This document shows, piece by piece, positions 19,801-30,834 of a DNA stretch of 37,001 nucleotides (position 1 is its first letter; every line of letters begins with the position of its first letter). The position numbers and the translations under genes were made by a program. The notes beneath the pieces were generated by a model. It worked only from the letters and a program-made list of their open reading frames with translations, searched no databases and was not told the DNA's origin. Source of the stretch: an uncultured Alphaproteobacteria bacterium (GTDB lineage: Bacteria > Pseudomonadota > Alphaproteobacteria > HIMB59 > GCA-002718135); the NCBI GenBank assembly GCA_902623545.1, contig CACNUI010000014.1, positions 1 to 37,001 on the forward strand, in the 5' to 3' direction.

Positions 19801-20973
19801 TTTGGTGCAAAACTTCTTGTTGAAGATGGTCAATTAATTAAAATTAATACTATAATCGCAGAATGGGATCCTTATACACTTCCTATAATTGCAGAGAAAA
19901 ACGGTTTCGCCAAATATGTTGACTTAAAACAAGGAATTTCGTTTAGAGAAACTGTAGACGATACAACTGGTATATCAAGCAAAGTTGTTATTGATTGGAG
20001 TCAAAATCAAAAAAGTAAAAATTTTAAACCTGCAATCAATATTTTAGAAACACTAAATACAAACGATAACGAAACTGAAATAATTAATTACCCAATGTCT
20101 ATTGATACAATTATTGGTGTAGAAGACGGTCAAGAAGTTTTTGCAGGACAAGTTTTAGCCAGAATTCCTAAAGAATCATCAAAAACAAAAGATATTACTG
20201 GTGGTTTACCTCGAGTTGCAGAATTATTCGAGGCTAGAAAACCAAAAGACCCAGCAATTATGTGTGAAATCGATGGTAAAATTACTTTTGGAAAAGACTA
20301 TAAAAATAAAAGAAGAGTTGTTATCACAAGTATTGATGGAGAAGAAAGTTTCGAACTACTTATACCTAGATCAAAATATTTAAACGTACAAGAAGGTGAC
20401 TTTGTCAAAAAAGGTGATATTCTTGTTGAAGGCACACCTGTGCCACATGATATTCTTAGAATACTTGGTGTTGAAGAACTTGCTAGATATTTGGTCAGAG
20501 AAGTACAATCTGTTTATAAACTTCAAGGAGTATATATTAATGATAAGCATATCGAAACAATTGCCAGACAAATGCTGCAAAAGGTTCTCATCAAAAACCC
20601 TGGTGCATCTAATCTTATTGAAGGTGAACAAATACAGAGAAGAGACGCAATAAAGCTAAATAAATTACTTAAAAATGATGGAAAAGATGAAATAAAGTTC
20701 GAGCCAGTACTTTTAGGTATCACCAAAGCGAGTCTTCAAACAAACTCGTTTATATCTGCGGCTTCTTTTCAAGAAACAACAAAGGTGCTTACAGATGCTG
20801 CAACTTTAGGAAAAGTTGATACTTTAAATGGACTAAAAGAAAATGTTATTGTTGGGAGGCTTATACCTGCAGGAACAGGAAGAATGACTTCTGAATATGA
20901 AAAACTCGCATCTGATAGAGATAAAGAAATAAATGAACAAAATCAGTCAAAAAATATAGAAAATCAAGAATAA
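16852..20973 (+). CDS. rpoC: DNA-directed RNA polymerase beta' subunit
   Basis: The beta' subunit carries the catalytic magnesium. The 1373-residue protein has the N-terminal zinc site Cys71, Cys73, Cys86 and Cys89, the catalytic motif [12 protein letters not shown] with Asp462, Asp464 and Asp466, the bridge and trigger regions with [14 protein letters not shown], and the second zinc site Cys801, Cys874, Cys881 and Cys884. The C-terminal tail ends in a Lys/Glu/Asn-rich segment. Its start lies inside the end of rpoB, so beta and beta' synthesis are coupled. A 101-base gap with promoter-like sequence follows. Confidence 0.99.
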   Translation: MNKELTNIFNQNLGVQNFNSLKIGIASPEDIRSWSFGEIKKPETINYRTFKPEKDGLFCSRIFGPVKDYECLCGKYKRMKFRGIICEKCGVEVTLSKVRRDRMGHIELAAPVSHIWFMKSLPSRIATLLDMTIKNLEKVLYFEQFIVVEPGLTDLKKGDIISEEQYIDYQDEYGEDSFSAAIGAEAIEQMLLNIDLDADYKQLKIELTETKSELKKTKLTKRIKLIESFLISKNKPEWMILRVLPVIPPELRPLVPLDGGRFATSDLNDLYRRVINRNNRLKRLIDLRAPDIIIRNEKRMLQESVDALFDNGRRGRVITSTNKRPLKSLSDMLKGKQGRFRQNLLGKRVDYSGRSVIVVGPNLKLHQCGIPKKMALELFKPFIFHKLDIYGWANTIKAAKKLVEKEDPRVWDILEEVIREHPVLLNRAPTLHRLGIQAFEPILIEGKSIQLHPLVCTAFNADFDGDQMAVHVPLSLESQLEARVLMMSTNNILSPSSGKPIIVPSQDIVLGIYYLSVLRKNQKGEGRFFIDLNEILKALENQDISLHTRIFTRIKNFNGILEKVETTPGRMILGNNLPKNENINFDMVNKVLTKKEVSNIIDNVYRFCGQKETVLFADHIMQVGFKYAAIAGISFGKDDLIIPEDKQKLLDETQVKVQEYESQYQDGLITQGEKYNKVVDAWSECTNKVADKMLEVISSPNDNQPINSVYMMAHSGARGSAAQLKQLSGMRGLMAKPSGEIIENPIKSNFKEGLSVLEYFTSTHGARKGLADTALKTASSGYLTRRLVDVAQDAVIREDDCGTKNGVMVEEIIESGNITSKLSERILGRTPVDDILDESSNIIVKNGEIISEQVLEKISKLGIRSLKIRSVLTCETEDGICAKCYGRDLARGTPVNIGEAVGIIAAQSIGEPGTQLTMRTFHIGGAASSSVEQSNAVAPIEGKIKLENVRIIEDKFKSKVVFSRNAKIKILEDSDEKFSTYIPFGAKLLVEDGQLIKINTIIAEWDPYTLPIIAEKNGFAKYVDLKQGISFRETVDDTTGISSKVVIDWSQNQKSKNFKPAINILETLNTNDNETEIINYPMSIDTIIGVEDGQEVFAGQVLARIPKESSKTKDITGGLPRVAELFEARKPKDPAIMCEIDGKITFGKDYKNKRRVVITSIDGEESFELLIPRSKYLNVQEGDFVKKGDILVEGTPVPHDILRILGVEELARYLVREVQSVYKLQGVYINDKHIETIARQMLQKVLIKNPGASNLIEGEQIQRRDAIKLNKLLKNDGKDEIKFEPVLLGITKASLQTNSFISAASFQETTKVLTDAATLGKVDTLNGLKENVIVGRLIPAGTGRMTSEYEKLASDRDKEINEQNQSKNIENQE

Positions 20974-20986
20974 CATAGATATTTTC

Positions 20987-21013
20987 TTGACTTTTTTATG
21001 ATCAATTTATAAA
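20987..21013 (+). promoter_or_regulatory. Possible promoter of the str cluster (rpsL-rpsG-fusA)
   Basis: TTGACT (20987-20992) and TATAAA (21008-21013) are spaced by 15 bases, a little short, in the 101-base gap between rpoC and rpsL. The rest of the gap has a small GGAAT/ATTCC hairpin and a GAGAGGA ribosome binding site before rpsL. I see no T-run terminator, so read-through from rpoC is also likely. Confidence 0.45.
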
Positions 21014-21074
21014 GACCCCTACGATTTGTTAAAGGTCGTGGAATTAAATTCCAAACACTTAACTTGAGAGGAAT

Positions 21075-21446
21075 ATGCCAACTATTAATCAGCTTGTTCG
21101 AAAAGGTAGAACAACCGTAAAGAAAAGGAACAAAGTACCAGCCCTTGAAAGTAGTCCTCAAAAGAGGGGCGTTTGTACAAGAGTTTATACAACCACACCT
21201 AAAAAACCTAACTCAGCATTAAGAAAAGTTGCAAGAGTAAAACTTACAAATGGTCAGGAAGTATCAGCTTACATTCCAGGCGAAGGGCACAATCTTCAAG
21301 AACATTCAGTAGTTTTAATTAGAGGTGGAAGAGTTAAGGATTTACCCGGTGTAAGGTATCATATTTTAAGAGGAACATTAGATACCCAAGGTGTTTCTTC
21401 TAGGAAACAGAGAAGATCACTTTACGGAGCAAAAAGACCAAAATAG
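21075..21446 (+). CDS. rpsL: 30S ribosomal protein S12
   Basis: S12 lies at the decoding centre and affects accuracy. The 123-residue protein is typical, opening [11 protein letters not shown], with [16 protein letters not shown], where Lys43 and Lys88 are the residues that change in streptomycin-resistant strains; both are wild type here. Asp89, next to PGVRYH, is the site of beta-methylthiolation in other bacteria. GAGAGGA stands before the ATG. rpsG starts three bases after the stop. Confidence 0.99.
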   Translation: MPTINQLVRKGRTTVKKRNKVPALESSPQKRGVCTRVYTTTPKKPNSALRKVARVKLTNGQEVSAYIPGEGHNLQEHSVVLIRGGRVKDLPGVRYHILRGTLDTQGVSSRKQRRSLYGAKRPK

Positions 21447-21448
21447 TT

Positions 21449-21919
21449 ATGTCAAGAAGAAGAGCAGCAGAAAAAAGAACGATACTTCCTGACCATAAAT
21501 ATAAGGATTTAGTATTAGCTAAGTTCATGAATAGGATAATGTCAGATGGCAAGAAATCAGTTTCTGAAAAGATTGTTTATGGAGCGTTTGATATTGTTTC
21601 TTCTAAAACAGAAAAAACACCAATAGAATTTTTTCATGATGCTCTTAATAATGTTAAGCCCTCACTTGAGGTTAGATCCAGAAGAGTTGGTGGAGCTACA
21701 TATCAGGTTCCAATGGAAGTTAGGCCAAAAAGAGCTCAAACATTAGCAATGAAATGGATAGTGGATTCTGCATTGAAAAGGAATGAAAAAACAATGAAAG
21801 AAAGAGTAGCCAATGAAATTCTTGACGCATTTAATAATAAAGGGAACGCAGTAAAAAAAAGAGAAGAAACTCATAAAATGGCTGAAGCCAATAGAGCATT
21901 TTCTCATTTCAGATGGTAG
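21449..21919 (+). CDS. rpsG: 30S ribosomal protein S7
   Basis: S7 starts assembly of the 30S head and contacts tRNA in the E site. The 156-residue product has [10 protein letters not shown], the segment [20 protein letters not shown], and the C-terminal [15 protein letters not shown]. It lies between rpsL and fusA with gaps of two to three bases. In E. coli S7 represses translation of this operon from the rpsL-rpsG gap; the gap is too short here to hold the same site. Confidence 0.99.
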   Translation: MSRRRAAEKRTILPDHKYKDLVLAKFMNRIMSDGKKSVSEKIVYGAFDIVSSKTEKTPIEFFHDALNNVKPSLEVRSRRVGGATYQVPMEVRPKRAQTLAMKWIVDSALKRNEKTMKERVANEILDAFNNKGNAVKKREETHKMAEANRAFSHFRW

Positions 21920-21922
21920 TTT

Positions 21923-24001
21923 ATGTCAAGATCTCATAATTTAGATAAATACAGAAACATTGGGATCATGGCCCACATTGATGCTGGTAAAACAACAACA
22001 ACAGAAAGAATTTTATACTACACTGGTAAATCACATAAAATTGGAGAGGTTCATGATGGAGCTGCTACTATGGATTGGATGGAGCAAGAACAAGAAAGAG
22101 GTATAACTATAACTTCAGCAGCAACAACTTGTTTCTGGAAAGATCATAGAATAAATATAATTGATACCCCCGGACACGTAGACTTTACTATTGAGGTTGA
22201 AAGGTCTCTTAAAGTTTTGGATGGTGCTGTAGCAGTTTTTGATGGCGTAGCTGGTGTTGAACCACAATCAGAAACAGTATGGAGACAAGCTGATAAATAT
22301 AATGTTCCTAGAATGTGTTTTATAAATAAACTAGATAGAACTGGAGCCAACTTCTTCATGTGTGTTGATATGATAACTGATAGGTTAGGATCTTATCCTC
22401 TTGTTACTCAACTTCCTATTGGCATTGAGAGTAATCTAAAGGGAGTAGTAGACCTTGTTAGTAACAAAGCTATTATATGGCATGATGAAAGTTTAGGTGC
22501 TAAATTTGATGTTTTGGATGTTCCTGATGATATGAAGGATCAAGTGGCTGAATATAGAGAAAAGTTAATTGAAAAGGCTGTTGAAGAAGATGATAACATC
22601 ATGGAAAGCTATTTAGAGGGTAATGAACCTTCAGAAAACGAATTAAAAAACTGTATTAGAAAAGGTACAATTAAGGGTTCATTTGTACCTGTGTTAACAG
22701 GATCAGCTTTTAAAAATAAAGGGGTACAACCCCTCTTAGATGCAGTTATTGATTACATGCCTTCACCAAAAGATGTTGAAAGTGTAAAGGGCTCAGATCT
22801 GAATGATGAATCAAAAGAATTGACTAGAAAATGTGAGGATAACGAGCCATTCAGTGCTCTCGCGTTTAAGATAATGACAGATCCTTATGTTGGTAGTTTA
22901 ACGTTTGCCAGAATTTATTCAGGAACTATTAATGCTAAAGATACCGTATTAAATTCAAATTCAGGTAAAAAAGAAAACATTGGTAGAATGTTGCTAATGC
23001 ATGCCAACAATAGAGAGGAAATCAAAACAGCAAATGCTGGTGACATAGTCGCTTTAGTCGGATTAAAAGATGTTACTACCGGTGAGACTCTATGTGATAC
23101 AACTAATCCAATTGTGCTTGAGAGAATGGATTTTCCTGATCCTGTTATAGAAGTTGCAGTTGAACCAAAAACAAAAGCTGATCATGAAAAAATGGGTCAA
23201 GCTCTTGGAAGATTGGCTCAAGAAGATCCTAGTTTCAGAGTCACAACTGATCATGAGAGTGGTCAAACAATAATAAAAGGTATGGGTGAACTTCATTTAG
23301 AAATTTTAGTAGATAGAATGAAGAGAGAATTTAAAGTAGAAGCTAATGTTGGTGCACCACAAGTTGCATATAGAGAAACTATATCTAGTTCTTTTGATGT
23401 TGACTATACTCATAAGAAGCAATCAGGGGGTGCAGGTCAGTTTGCAAGAGTCAAAATAAAATTTGAACCTGGAGAAGCTGGTAGTGGCTATGAATTTGTT
23501 AATCAAATCAAAGGTGGTAATATACCAACTGAACATATACCAGGAGTTGAAAAAGGATTAGTAGCTCAACAACAAACAGGGGTAATTGCAGGATTCCCAT
23601 GTATAGATTTTAAAGCAATTCTATATGATGGTGCATATCACGATGTAGATTCAAGTGTTCTTGCATTCGAAATTGCAGCAAGAGCTGCTTTCAGAGAAGG
23701 TATTTCAAAAGCAAATCCAGTTTTATTAGAACCAATGATGAAAGTTGAAGTTGTAACTCCTGAAGAATATATGGGTGATGTGATAGGAGACTTAAATAGT
23801 AGAAGAGGTCAAGTTCAAGAAATGTCTACTAGAGGAAATGCTAATGTAATAGATGCTATGGTGCCTCTAGCTAATATGTTTGGATACGTTAACAACTTAA
23901 GATCTTTGTCTCAAGGTAGAGCTAATTACACTATGCAATTTGACCATTATGAACAAGTACCATCAAATGTAGCCGATGAAGTAAAGGCAAAACTAGCATA
24001 A
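21923..24001 (+). CDS. fusA: Elongation factor G
   Basis: EF-G drives translocation on the ribosome with GTP hydrolysis. The 692-residue protein has the P-loop AHIDAGKT (residues 17-24), the switch segment [26 protein letters not shown], and domain IV with [25 protein letters not shown] sequence. It ends with its stop codon overlapping the first base of rpsJ, so str and S10 clusters are joined directly, without a tuf gene or leader in between. Confidence 0.99.
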   Translation: MSRSHNLDKYRNIGIMAHIDAGKTTTTERILYYTGKSHKIGEVHDGAATMDWMEQEQERGITITSAATTCFWKDHRINIIDTPGHVDFTIEVERSLKVLDGAVAVFDGVAGVEPQSETVWRQADKYNVPRMCFINKLDRTGANFFMCVDMITDRLGSYPLVTQLPIGIESNLKGVVDLVSNKAIIWHDESLGAKFDVLDVPDDMKDQVAEYREKLIEKAVEEDDNIMESYLEGNEPSENELKNCIRKGTIKGSFVPVLTGSAFKNKGVQPLLDAVIDYMPSPKDVESVKGSDLNDESKELTRKCEDNEPFSALAFKIMTDPYVGSLTFARIYSGTINAKDTVLNSNSGKKENIGRMLLMHANNREEIKTANAGDIVALVGLKDVTTGETLCDTTNPIVLERMDFPDPVIEVAVEPKTKADHEKMGQALGRLAQEDPSFRVTTDHESGQTIIKGMGELHLEILVDRMKREFKVEANVGAPQVAYRETISSSFDVDYTHKKQSGGAGQFARVKIKFEPGEAGSGYEFVNQIKGGNIPTEHIPGVEKGLVAQQQTGVIAGFPCIDFKAILYDGAYHDVDSSVLAFEIAARAAFREGISKANPVLLEPMMKVEVVTPEEYMGDVIGDLNSRRGQVQEMSTRGNANVIDAMVPLANMFGYVNNLRSLSQGRANYTMQFDHYEQVPSNVADEVKAKLA

Positions 24002-24309
24002 TGGAAAATCAAAATATAAGAATTAGGTTAAGGGGTTTTGATAATACTCTTTTAGATAATAGTACCATGGATATTATTAACACAGCAAAAAGAACAGGTG
24101 CCAAAGTAAAAGGCCCAATTCCATTGCCAACAAGATTTGAGCGGTTTACCGTAAATAAATCACCACATGTTGATAAAAAAAGTAGAGACCAGCTTGAAAT
24201 AAGAACACATAATAGATTACTTGATATTATAGATCCTACACCACAAACTGTTGATGCTTTAATGAAGTTAGATTTATCAGCTGGCGTAGAAGTAGATATA
24301 AAAATTTAA
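24001..24309 (+). CDS. rpsJ: 30S ribosomal protein S10
   Basis: S10 is a 30S head protein that also binds NusG and NusB. The 102-residue protein contains [40 protein letters not shown] in pieces, and ends VEVDIKI. Its ATG overlaps the fusA stop as TAATG. This leaves no room for the long L4-controlled S10 leader of E. coli, so its expression probably depends on upstream transcription. Confidence 0.98.
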   Translation: MENQNIRIRLRGFDNTLLDNSTMDIINTAKRTGAKVKGPIPLPTRFERFTVNKSPHVDKKSRDQLEIRTHNRLLDIIDPTPQTVDALMKLDLSAGVEVDIKI

Positions 24310-24310
24310 T

Positions 24311-24955
24311 ATGAATAGATCAGGCTTAATTACAACTAAACTAGGTAACACATCCTATTTCAATGAAAATGGTTCTTCATTTAATGTTACTGTGTTAAAA
24401 GTAGATGATTGCATTGTTTCAAATGTTAAAACATTAGAAAAAAATGGATACAATGCTGTGCAGTTATCTAGTATTGACACAAATAAAGATCTAAAAAGAA
24501 TAAATAAAGCACAAAGAAAAATTTTCAGTGAAAATAAAATTAGTCCTAAAAAAGTACTTAAAGAATTTAGAGTAGATCAAACAAACATATTAGAGATTGG
24601 GACTACTCTAAAAGCTAATCACTTTAAAATTGATCAATACGTTGATGCTAGCAGCATTTCTATAGGAAAAGGTTTTGCTGGTGTTATGAAAAGACATAAC
24701 TTTGGCGGATTAAGAGCTTCACACGGTGTCTCAATCTCTCATCGATCTCATGGATCAACTGGTCAAAATCAAGACCCGGGTAGAGTATTTAAAGGAAAAA
24801 AAATGGCCGGTAGAATGGGTTCAAAAAAAGTAACAAAGCAAAACCTAAAAATAGTTGAAATCGATGAAATTAATAATTTAATTATTTTGAAAGGGTCAGT
24901 TCCAGGTAAAAAAAAATCAATAGTCTTTTTAAAAGACTCAATTAAGAAAAGTTAA
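24311..24955 (+). CDS. rplC: 50S ribosomal protein L3
   Basis: L3 is an early 50S assembly protein that reaches toward the peptidyl transferase centre. The 214-residue protein has the diagnostic central segment NFGGLRASHGVSISHRSHGS, then TGQNQDPGRVFKGKKMAGRM, in which the GQNQ glutamine corresponds to the one methylated by PrmB in E. coli. It starts one base after the rpsJ stop and precedes rplD by two bases. Confidence 0.98.
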   Translation: MNRSGLITTKLGNTSYFNENGSSFNVTVLKVDDCIVSNVKTLEKNGYNAVQLSSIDTNKDLKRINKAQRKIFSENKISPKKVLKEFRVDQTNILEIGTTLKANHFKIDQYVDASSISIGKGFAGVMKRHNFGGLRASHGVSISHRSHGSTGQNQDPGRVFKGKKMAGRMGSKKVTKQNLKIVEIDEINNLIILKGSVPGKKKSIVFLKDSIKKS

Positions 24956-24957
24956 TA

Positions 24958-25581
24958 ATGAAAAAACAACTATTAAATATGAAAAATGATAATGTTGGAG
25001 ATATTTCGCTAGATAAGTCTATATTTGGTATAAAAGTTTTTCCAGATATAATTCACCAATACATTAGATATCAAAATGCAAAGTCAAGACAAGGTTCGCA
25101 TAAGACAAAGTCCAGATCCGAAGTTAGTGGAAGAGCTAAGAAGCCTTTTTCACAAAAAGGCACTGGTAATGCAAGACAGGGTAGTAGTAAACCTCCTAAT
25201 TTCAGAGGTGGTGCAGTATCCATGGGACCCGTTGTAAGAGATCATTCATTTAGTCTTAATAAGAAAGAAAAAAAATTAGCTCTAAAATCGGCTTTATCCT
25301 CAAAAATTTTAGAAGATAAAATCATTTTCATAGATACATTTAAAATTGATAATTTTAAAACAAAGTCGCTTAATTTAAAACTGAAAAAGTTTGATTGTAG
25401 TTCGGCTTTATTTATTTACTCAGACGATGGAATTGATAATAACTTTAAACTTGCATCATCAAATATTCCTAAAGTATCAATTCTTAATCAAAAAGGTCTT
25501 AATGTTAAAGATATAATTTTATACGATAAGATTTTTATAGAACAAAAATCTGTTGATCAAATTACTAAGAGATTATCATGA
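24958..25581 (+). CDS. rplD: 50S ribosomal protein L4
   Basis: L4 lines the peptide exit tunnel. The 207-residue product has the tunnel loop with KSRSEVSGRAKKPFSQKGTG and ARQGSSKPPNFRGGAVSMGP, and the globular part with LALKSALSSK. The N terminus carries a few extra residues (MKKQLLNMKNDN); a downstream Met at residue 8 is possible but the first ATG directly follows the rplC stop. Its end overlaps rplW by four bases. Confidence 0.97.
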   Translation: MKKQLLNMKNDNVGDISLDKSIFGIKVFPDIIHQYIRYQNAKSRQGSHKTKSRSEVSGRAKKPFSQKGTGNARQGSSKPPNFRGGAVSMGPVVRDHSFSLNKKEKKLALKSALSSKILEDKIIFIDTFKIDNFKTKSLNLKLKKFDCSSALFIYSDDGIDNNFKLASSNIPKVSILNQKGLNVKDIILYDKIFIEQKSVDQITKRLS

Positions 25582-25895
25582 AGTATAAAAATAAAACTAT
25601 TTCCTCTGAAAGAGCTTTTACTATAATTAAGTCTCCAATAACAACTGAAAAGTCAACAAACTTACAACAGTATAATCAATACTCTTTTGTAGTAGATAAA
25701 AATTCTACATCCTCAGAAGTGAAGCAAGCAATTGAAAAAATTTTTAAAGTAAAAGTAACAAAAATTAATACCTCTATCTTAAGAGGTAAAGCTAAATCAT
25801 TTAAAGGTACTTTTGGTTATAGAAAAGATACTAAAAAAGCTATCGTAACATTAAGTGAAGGAAATACAATTGATTCCTCTTTGGAGATTAAGTAA
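25578..25895 (+). CDS. rplW: 50S ribosomal protein L23
   Basis: L23 sits at the tunnel exit and docks trigger factor and SRP. The 105-residue protein has the conserved [14 protein letters not shown] and [22 protein letters not shown] regions. It overlaps rplD at the start (ATGA) and rplB at the end (TAATG). Confidence 0.97.
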   Translation: MKYKNKTISSERAFTIIKSPITTEKSTNLQQYNQYSFVVDKNSTSSEVKQAIEKIFKVKVTKINTSILRGKAKSFKGTFGYRKDTKKAIVTLSEGNTIDSSLEIK

Positions 25896-26716
25896 TGTTA
25901 AATAAATATAAACCTGTAACACCTGGTATGAGGGGAACAGTTCTTGTATCAAAAAAACATCTTTCAACTGAAAAACCTGTAAAATATCTCACTAAATCTC
26001 TCCATTCCACAGGCGGTAGGAATAATCAGGGCAAAATTACATCTAGAAGAATGGGGGGTGGAGTAAAAAGAAAATACAGAATGATAGACTTTAAGAGAAA
26101 TAAAAATGATATATTTGCTGAGGTAGTAAGAAATGAATATGATCCTAACAGATCAGCTTTTATTTCATTGCTTAAATATGATGATGGAGAAATGAGATAT
26201 ATAATTTGCCCAAAAAACCTAAAATTAGGAGATAAACTTATTTCAGGCGAGAATGTAGAGATTAAAATTGGTAATAGTTTACCTCTGAAAAATATTCCTG
26301 TAGGAACAAATATTCACAATATAGAGCTAAAGCCTGGAGCAGGTGCTCAAATGGTTAGGTCAGCTGGTTCATCAGCTCAAATTGTTTCAAAAGAATTACC
26401 ATATGTTCAAGTAAAACTTATATCTGGTGAGATTAGACATTTTAATAGAAATTCTAAAGCAACAATAGGTGAAGTTTCAAATTCAGATCAAAAAAACGTT
26501 AAATTGGGTAAGGCTGGTAGAAAAAGATATTTAGGCTTTAGACCAAAGGTTAGAGGGGTTGTTATGAATCCAGTTGATCATCCACATGGAGGTGGTGAAG
26601 GAAGAACTTCAGGTGGGCGAAATCCAGTGACACCTTGGGGTGTATCTACTAAGGGTAAGAAGACTAGAAAAAATAAAAAAACAAATGTTTTTATAATCAA
26701 AAGAAGGAAAAAGTAA
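25895..26716 (+). CDS. rplB: 50S ribosomal protein L2
   Basis: L2 is needed for subunit joining and peptidyl transferase activity. The 273-residue protein has the [19 protein letters not shown] segment, the [20 protein letters not shown] stretch, and the C-terminal [19 protein letters not shown] region that contains the conserved His near the active centre. Gene boundaries overlap rplW and rpsS by one base each. Confidence 0.99.
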   Translation: MLNKYKPVTPGMRGTVLVSKKHLSTEKPVKYLTKSLHSTGGRNNQGKITSRRMGGGVKRKYRMIDFKRNKNDIFAEVVRNEYDPNRSAFISLLKYDDGEMRYIICPKNLKLGDKLISGENVEIKIGNSLPLKNIPVGTNIHNIELKPGAGAQMVRSAGSSAQIVSKELPYVQVKLISGEIRHFNRNSKATIGEVSNSDQKNVKLGKAGRKRYLGFRPKVRGVVMNPVDHPHGGGEGRTSGGRNPVTPWGVSTKGKKTRKNKKTNVFIIKRRKK

Positions 26717-26997
26717 TGACAAGATCAATTTGGAAAGGACCTTTTGTTGATATGCAGCTAATTAAAAAAGCAGATAAATTAGCGGAGTCTGGAAGAAAAG
26801 AGGTAATAAAGACATGGTCAAGAAGGTCAACTATTTTACCACAGTTTGTGGGGCTTACATTTGGTGTTTACAATGGACAAAAATTTGTACCAGTTACAGT
26901 AAATGAACAAATGGTAGGTCATAAATTAGGAGAATTTTCTCCTACTAGAACATTTAAAGGTCACACAGCTGCAGATAAGAAAGCAGAACAGAAATGA
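26716..26997 (+). CDS. rpsS: 30S ribosomal protein S19
   Basis: S19 pairs with S13 in the 30S head near the A-site tRNA. The 93-residue product shows the family motifs [25 protein letters not shown] and [17 protein letters not shown]. It overlaps rplV by four bases (ATGA). Confidence 0.99.
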   Translation: MTRSIWKGPFVDMQLIKKADKLAESGRKEVIKTWSRRSTILPQFVGLTFGVYNGQKFVPVTVNEQMVGHKLGEFSPTRTFKGHTAADKKAEQK

Positions 26998-27365
26998 AAC
27001 AAGCATCAATTGCATTAGCTAAAGACAACATGCTTAGAGTAAGTCCTTCAAAACTTAACTTTATTACAAAAAGTATTGTAAACAAAAATGTTAGTCATGC
27101 AGTAAATCAATTAAAATTTTCAAACAAAAGAATTTCCAAAAACGTATTAAAAGTTCTCAATGCAGCAGTAGCAAATGCTGAAAATAACAAACAACTTGAT
27201 ATTGATAAACTTTATATAAAAGAAGCTTATGTTGGTAAAAGTTTAAGAATGAAAAGGTGGAGACCTAGAGCTAAAGGAAGAGCAGGTTCAATAATTAAGC
27301 CATTTAGTAAAATAACAATCATAGTTGAAGAAAGAGCTTCAAGTAAAAAAAAGGGTAATGAATAA
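26994..27365 (+). CDS. rplV: 50S ribosomal protein L22
   Basis: L22 lines the exit tunnel with L4, and its beta-hairpin is where macrolide resistance changes arise in other species. The 123-residue protein carries the conserved [12 protein letters not shown] and the hairpin plus tail [18 protein letters not shown]. The start overlaps rpsS and the stop overlaps rpsC as TAATG. Confidence 0.98.
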   Translation: MKQASIALAKDNMLRVSPSKLNFITKSIVNKNVSHAVNQLKFSNKRISKNVLKVLNAAVANAENNKQLDIDKLYIKEAYVGKSLRMKRWRPRAKGRAGSIIKPFSKITIIVEERASSKKKGNE

Positions 27366-28042
27366 TGGGACAAAAAGTTAATCCAAATGGAATAAGGCTA
27401 GGCATTAATAAAACTTGGTCTTCAAGATGGTTTTCTAAATCCGAATACACAAAACTTTTACATCAAGATTTAAAGATTAAAAAATATGTTGAGAGCAAAC
27501 TTAAAAATGCAAGTATTTCAAAAATAAATATTGAAAGAGCTGCAAAGAAACTAAGACTTTCTATTTTTAGTTCTAGACCTGGTATTATAATTGGAAAAAA
27601 AGGTGCTGATATTGAGACTTTAAAAACTGATCTGTCAAAAATGTCAAATCTCGAAGTATTTCTTGATATAAAAGAAATAAGAAAACCTGAAGTGGAGGCA
27701 AAGCTTGTTGCAGAGAATATTGCCAATCAATTAGAAAAAAGAATTTCTTTTAGAAGAGCCATGAAAAAAGCTGTTCAATCAGCTATGAGATTAGGGGCAA
27801 AAGGAGTAAAAGTAGTTTGTAGTGGAAGATTAGGTGGTGCAGAAATTGCAAGAACAGAAAAATATCATGAAGGTAGTGTACCTTTACATACTTTACGAGG
27901 TGATATCGACTACGCTACAGCTGAAGCTGAAACAACATATGGTATTTGTGGTATTAAGGTCTGGATTAATAAAGGTGAAATATTGTCTAAGGATCCATAT
28001 GCTAGTGAAAAAAAACAAATTGATTTAGGAAGTGTAAGATAA
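27365..28042 (+). CDS. rpsC: 30S ribosomal protein S3
   Basis: S3 forms part of the mRNA entry channel and its helicase site. The 225-residue protein starts [17 protein letters not shown], has the KH-type RNA-binding loop [14 protein letters not shown] near residue 75, and the C-terminal segment [20 protein letters not shown]. Its stop overlaps rplP. Confidence 0.99.
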   Translation: MGQKVNPNGIRLGINKTWSSRWFSKSEYTKLLHQDLKIKKYVESKLKNASISKINIERAAKKLRLSIFSSRPGIIIGKKGADIETLKTDLSKMSNLEVFLDIKEIRKPEVEAKLVAENIANQLEKRISFRRAMKKAVQSAMRLGAKGVKVVCSGRLGGAEIARTEKYHEGSVPLHTLRGDIDYATAEAETTYGICGIKVWINKGEILSKDPYASEKKQIDLGSVR

Positions 28043-28458
28043 TGAATATGTTATCACCAAAAAAAACAAAATTTCGAAAACAATTTAAGGGTAGAATACA
28101 CGGGCACTCTAAAGGAAACTATGCCTTAACTTACGGCAGCTATGGTCTTAAAGCAATGGAACCTGAGCGTGTTACATCAAGACAAATAGAAGCTGCAAGA
28201 AAAGCAATTACAAGATATTTGAAAAGAGCAGGTAGAATGTGGATTAGAATATTTCCCGATGTTCCTGTATCTAAAAAACCAGCTGAAGTGAGAATGGGTA
28301 AAGGAAAGGGATCAATAGAGTTTTGGGCATGTAGAGTTAAACCAGGAAGAATTATGTTTGAAGTAGACGGAGTAGATATTAATGATGCTAAAAGAGCAAT
28401 GACCTTAGCAGCTGCAAAATTACCAATAAAATGTAAATTTGTTGAAAGGAATATATGA
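28042..28458 (+). CDS. rplP: 50S ribosomal protein L16
   Basis: L16 organises the A-site region of the 50S subunit. The product has the family sequence [19 protein letters not shown] and [20 protein letters not shown]. Two starts are possible: the ATG overlapping the rpsC stop (138 residues, with AGGAAG about ten bases upstream), or the ATG six bases later, which gives the canonical ML(S)PK terminus. I kept the first because of its ribosome binding site spacing. It overlaps rpmC by four bases. Confidence 0.96.
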   Translation: MNMLSPKKTKFRKQFKGRIHGHSKGNYALTYGSYGLKAMEPERVTSRQIEAARKAITRYLKRAGRMWIRIFPDVPVSKKPAEVRMGKGKGSIEFWACRVKPGRIMFEVDGVDINDAKRAMTLAAAKLPIKCKFVERNI

Positions 28459-28643
28459 TTAAGGAAAATACTAATTTAGCTAAAGTAAAATCTGAAATAC
28501 TAAATCTTAAAAAAACTTTGTTAAATTTAAAATTTCAAAAATCTTCAGGGCAATTAGAAAATACATCTAAAATTAAAAAAACAAAAAAAGAAATTGCTAA
28601 GTTGAAAACTAAACTATCATCAACAGGAGTTAATAATGCCTAA
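28455..28643 (+). CDS. rpmC: 50S ribosomal protein L29
   Basis: L29 is a small two-helix protein at the tunnel exit beside L23. The 62-residue product is Lys-rich and shows the expected helical pattern, with [30 protein letters not shown] resembling the family core LRFQxAxGQLENxxRI. Identity rests on this motif and on its place between rplP and rpsQ. It overlaps rpsQ by eight bases. Confidence 0.93.
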   Translation: MIKENTNLAKVKSEILNLKKTLLNLKFQKSSGQLENTSKIKKTKKEIAKLKTKLSSTGVNNA

Positions 28644-28881
28644 AAGATTATTATCTGGTGTAGTTGTATCATCGAATTCAAATAAAACTATTGTTGTTAA
28701 AGTTACAAGAAGAGTAAGGCACAAACTTTATAAAAAGATAATAAGTAGATCAAAAAAATATCATGTACATGACGAAAATAATTCATTTAAGGTTGGGGAT
28801 GCTGTTTCTATAATTGAAACTAAACCAATTTCTAAATTAAAGACTTGGTCAGTATACAATGAAGGTGGAGAAAAATCATGA
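28636..28881 (+). CDS. rpsQ: 30S ribosomal protein S17
   Basis: S17 is an early-binding 30S protein with an OB fold. The 81-residue product has [20 protein letters not shown] and [20 protein letters not shown], followed by [11 protein letters not shown], all diagnostic. Overlaps with rpmC (eight bases) and rplN (four bases) make this part of the operon very tightly coupled. Confidence 0.98.
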   Translation: MPKRLLSGVVVSSNSNKTIVVKVTRRVRHKLYKKIISRSKKYHVHDENNSFKVGDAVSIIETKPISKLKTWSVYNEGGEKS

Positions 28882-29246
28882 TTCAAATGCAATCTAACCT
28901 CTATGTTGCTGACAATTCTGGTGCACGAAAAATACAATGTATTAAAGTACTAGGCGGATCAAAAAGACGCTCAGCATCAATTGGTGATATAATTGTTGTT
29001 TCAATTAAAGATGCAATTCCAAGATCTAAAGTAAAAAAGGGTGATGTATACAAAGCTGTTATTGTAAGAACTGCAAAAGATTTTCAAAGATTAGATGGAT
29101 CTTGTATAAGATTTGATAAAAATGCAGCCGTTCTCCTTGACAAGCAAGAGGAGCCAATTGCGACAAGAATTTTTGGTCCAGTTACAAGAGAATTAAGAAG
29201 TAAGAAGTTTATGAAAATAATTAGTCTAGCCCCAGAGGTTTTGTAA
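28878..29246 (+). CDS. rplN: 50S ribosomal protein L14
   Basis: L14 lies at the subunit interface and binds the silencing factor RsfS. The 122-residue protein starts [20 protein letters not shown] and contains [26 protein letters not shown], and ends ISLAPEVL, all typical. It opens the spc-type gene order with no gap from rpsQ. Confidence 0.99.
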   Translation: MIQMQSNLYVADNSGARKIQCIKVLGGSKRRSASIGDIIVVSIKDAIPRSKVKKGDVYKAVIVRTAKDFQRLDGSCIRFDKNAAVLLDKQEEPIATRIFGPVTRELRSKKFMKIISLAPEVL

Positions 29247-29563
29247 TGTCTATCAAATTCAAACTAAAAAAAGGTGATGAAGTTATTGTTTTAACTGGAA
29301 AAGACAAGGGTAAAAAAGGTAAAATTATTAAAATTCTTCCAAAGAAATCTAAAGCTATTGTGTCTGATTTAAATAAATACAAAAAAAATCAAAAACCTGA
29401 CAATAACCAAGCAGGTGGAATTATCGAAAAAGAAATGCCAATACACATTTCAAATTTATCATTCTTTGATCCTAAGATAAATAAAGGGGTTAGAATTGGA
29501 TATAAAATAATAAATAATAAAAAAGTTCGAATTAATAAAGTAAATGGTGAGGAAATAAAGTGA
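29246..29563 (+). CDS. rplX: 50S ribosomal protein L24
   Basis: L24 starts 50S assembly. The 105-residue product has the KOW motif [22 protein letters not shown] near the N terminus and the following segment [17 protein letters not shown]. It overlaps rplN by one base and rplE by four. Confidence 0.98.
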   Translation: MSIKFKLKKGDEVIVLTGKDKGKKGKIIKILPKKSKAIVSDLNKYKKNQKPDNNQAGGIIEKEMPIHISNLSFFDPKINKGVRIGYKIINNKKVRINKVNGEEIK

Positions 29564-30111
29564 GTAGACTATTTGAAGAATATAACAACAAAATTAAATT
29601 AAGTTTAAAAGACAAACTTAATTTAGGTAATATTAATCAAGTACCAAAAATTAGCAAAATTGTTCTAAACATGGGTGTTGGTGAAGCTAAGGATGATGCA
29701 AAATTACTAGATAAAGCTGTTGAAGATTTGACATCTATATCAGGTCAAAAAGCTGTAAAAACTAAAGCAAAAAAAGCGATTGCCGGTTTTAAAATTAGAG
29801 CAGGTATGCCATTGGGAGCAATGGTAACTTTGAGAAATAAAATTATGTATGAATTTTTAGACAGACTGATTAATATTGCTATACCAAGAATAAGAGACTT
29901 TAGAGGATTAAAATCAAATAGTTTTGATGGAAAAGGAAATTATACATTAGGTATAAAAGAACACATTATATTTCCAGAAATAAATTTTGACAAAATTGAT
30001 AAAGTAAGAGGTCTTGATATCACTATATGCACTTCAGCAAAAAATAATAACGAAGCATTAGAGCTTTTAAAAAGTTTTAATATGCCTTTTAAGGAAAATA
30101 CAGCAAATTAG
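29560..30111 (+). CDS. rplE: 50S ribosomal protein L5
   Basis: L5 binds 5S rRNA and contacts S13 across the subunit bridge. The 183-residue protein begins at a GTG codon overlapping the rplX stop (GTGA), preceded by GGTGAGGA. Conserved stretches are [32 protein letters not shown], and [16 protein letters not shown]. The length is normal. Confidence 0.98.
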   Translation: MSRLFEEYNNKIKLSLKDKLNLGNINQVPKISKIVLNMGVGEAKDDAKLLDKAVEDLTSISGQKAVKTKAKKAIAGFKIRAGMPLGAMVTLRNKIMYEFLDRLINIAIPRIRDFRGLKSNSFDGKGNYTLGIKEHIIFPEINFDKIDKVRGLDITICTSAKNNNEALELLKSFNMPFKENTAN

Positions 30112-30118
30112 GGGGATT

Positions 30119-30424
30119 ATGGCAAAACTAAGTTCAATACAAAAAAATAATTTTAGATCTAAGCTAATCAAGAAAAATTTATCAAAAAGAAAAAACTTAA
30201 AATCTAAGATTAAAGATAAGAAGATTTCTTTGGAAGAAAGATTAGTGCTTCAAAATAAATTAAACGAACTTCCAAGAAATAGCTCACCAATTCGACACAG
30301 AAATAGATGTGAACTAACTGGTAGATCTCGTGGTGTATATAGAAAATTTGGTCTATCAAGAATTAAACTTAGAGAACTTTCAATGACTGGTGATTTGCCA
30401 GGAGTTGTTAAGTCTAGCTGGTAA
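30119..30424 (+). CDS. rpsN: 30S ribosomal protein S14 (zinc-independent form)
   Basis: S14 is a 30S head protein. The 101-residue length and the lack of paired CxxC motifs identify the long, zinc-free form. The C-terminal [20 protein letters not shown] and [18 protein letters not shown] segments are diagnostic. GGGGG just before the ATG is a strong ribosome binding site. Confidence 0.98.
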   Translation: MAKLSSIQKNNFRSKLIKKNLSKRKNLKSKIKDKKISLEERLVLQNKLNELPRNSSPIRHRNRCELTGRSRGVYRKFGLSRIKLRELSMTGDLPGVVKSSW

Positions 30425-30435
30425 AGGGAGGGATA

Positions 30436-30834
30436 ATGGCTTTTAATGATGCACTATCTGATATGTTAGCTAGGATAAAAAATGCTCATTTAGCAAAAAA
30501 AACACAAACTTTGTGTTTTAAATCAAAATTAAATCTCAATGTACTTTCGGTTTTAAAAGATGAGGGATACATAAGAGATTATGAAACAATTGATGAAAGA
30601 AAAGGCATTAGTTCTATTAAAATTCAATTAAAATATTTTAACGGAACACCAGTAATAAAAAAAATTAATAGAATCTCTAAACCAGGAATACGAGTTTATT
30701 CAAAAATATCAGAGCTTGAAAAACCATATGGTGGACTAGGTATTTCAATTCTATCTACACCTAAAGGAGTTATGTCTGATCAACAAGCTAGAAAAAATAA
30801 TGTCGGCGGTGAAATCTTGTGTGAGGTATTTTAA
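30436..30834 (+). CDS. rpsH: 30S ribosomal protein S8
   Basis: S8 nucleates the central 16S domain and represses spc-operon translation in E. coli. The 132-residue protein has DALSDMLARIKNAHLAKK, and the C-terminal ISILSTPKGVMSDQQARKNNVGGEILCEVF. AAAGGGAGG precedes the ATG. It overlaps rplF by one base. Confidence 0.99.
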   Translation: MAFNDALSDMLARIKNAHLAKKTQTLCFKSKLNLNVLSVLKDEGYIRDYETIDERKGISSIKIQLKYFNGTPVIKKINRISKPGIRVYSKISELEKPYGGLGISILSTPKGVMSDQQARKNNVGGEILCEVF

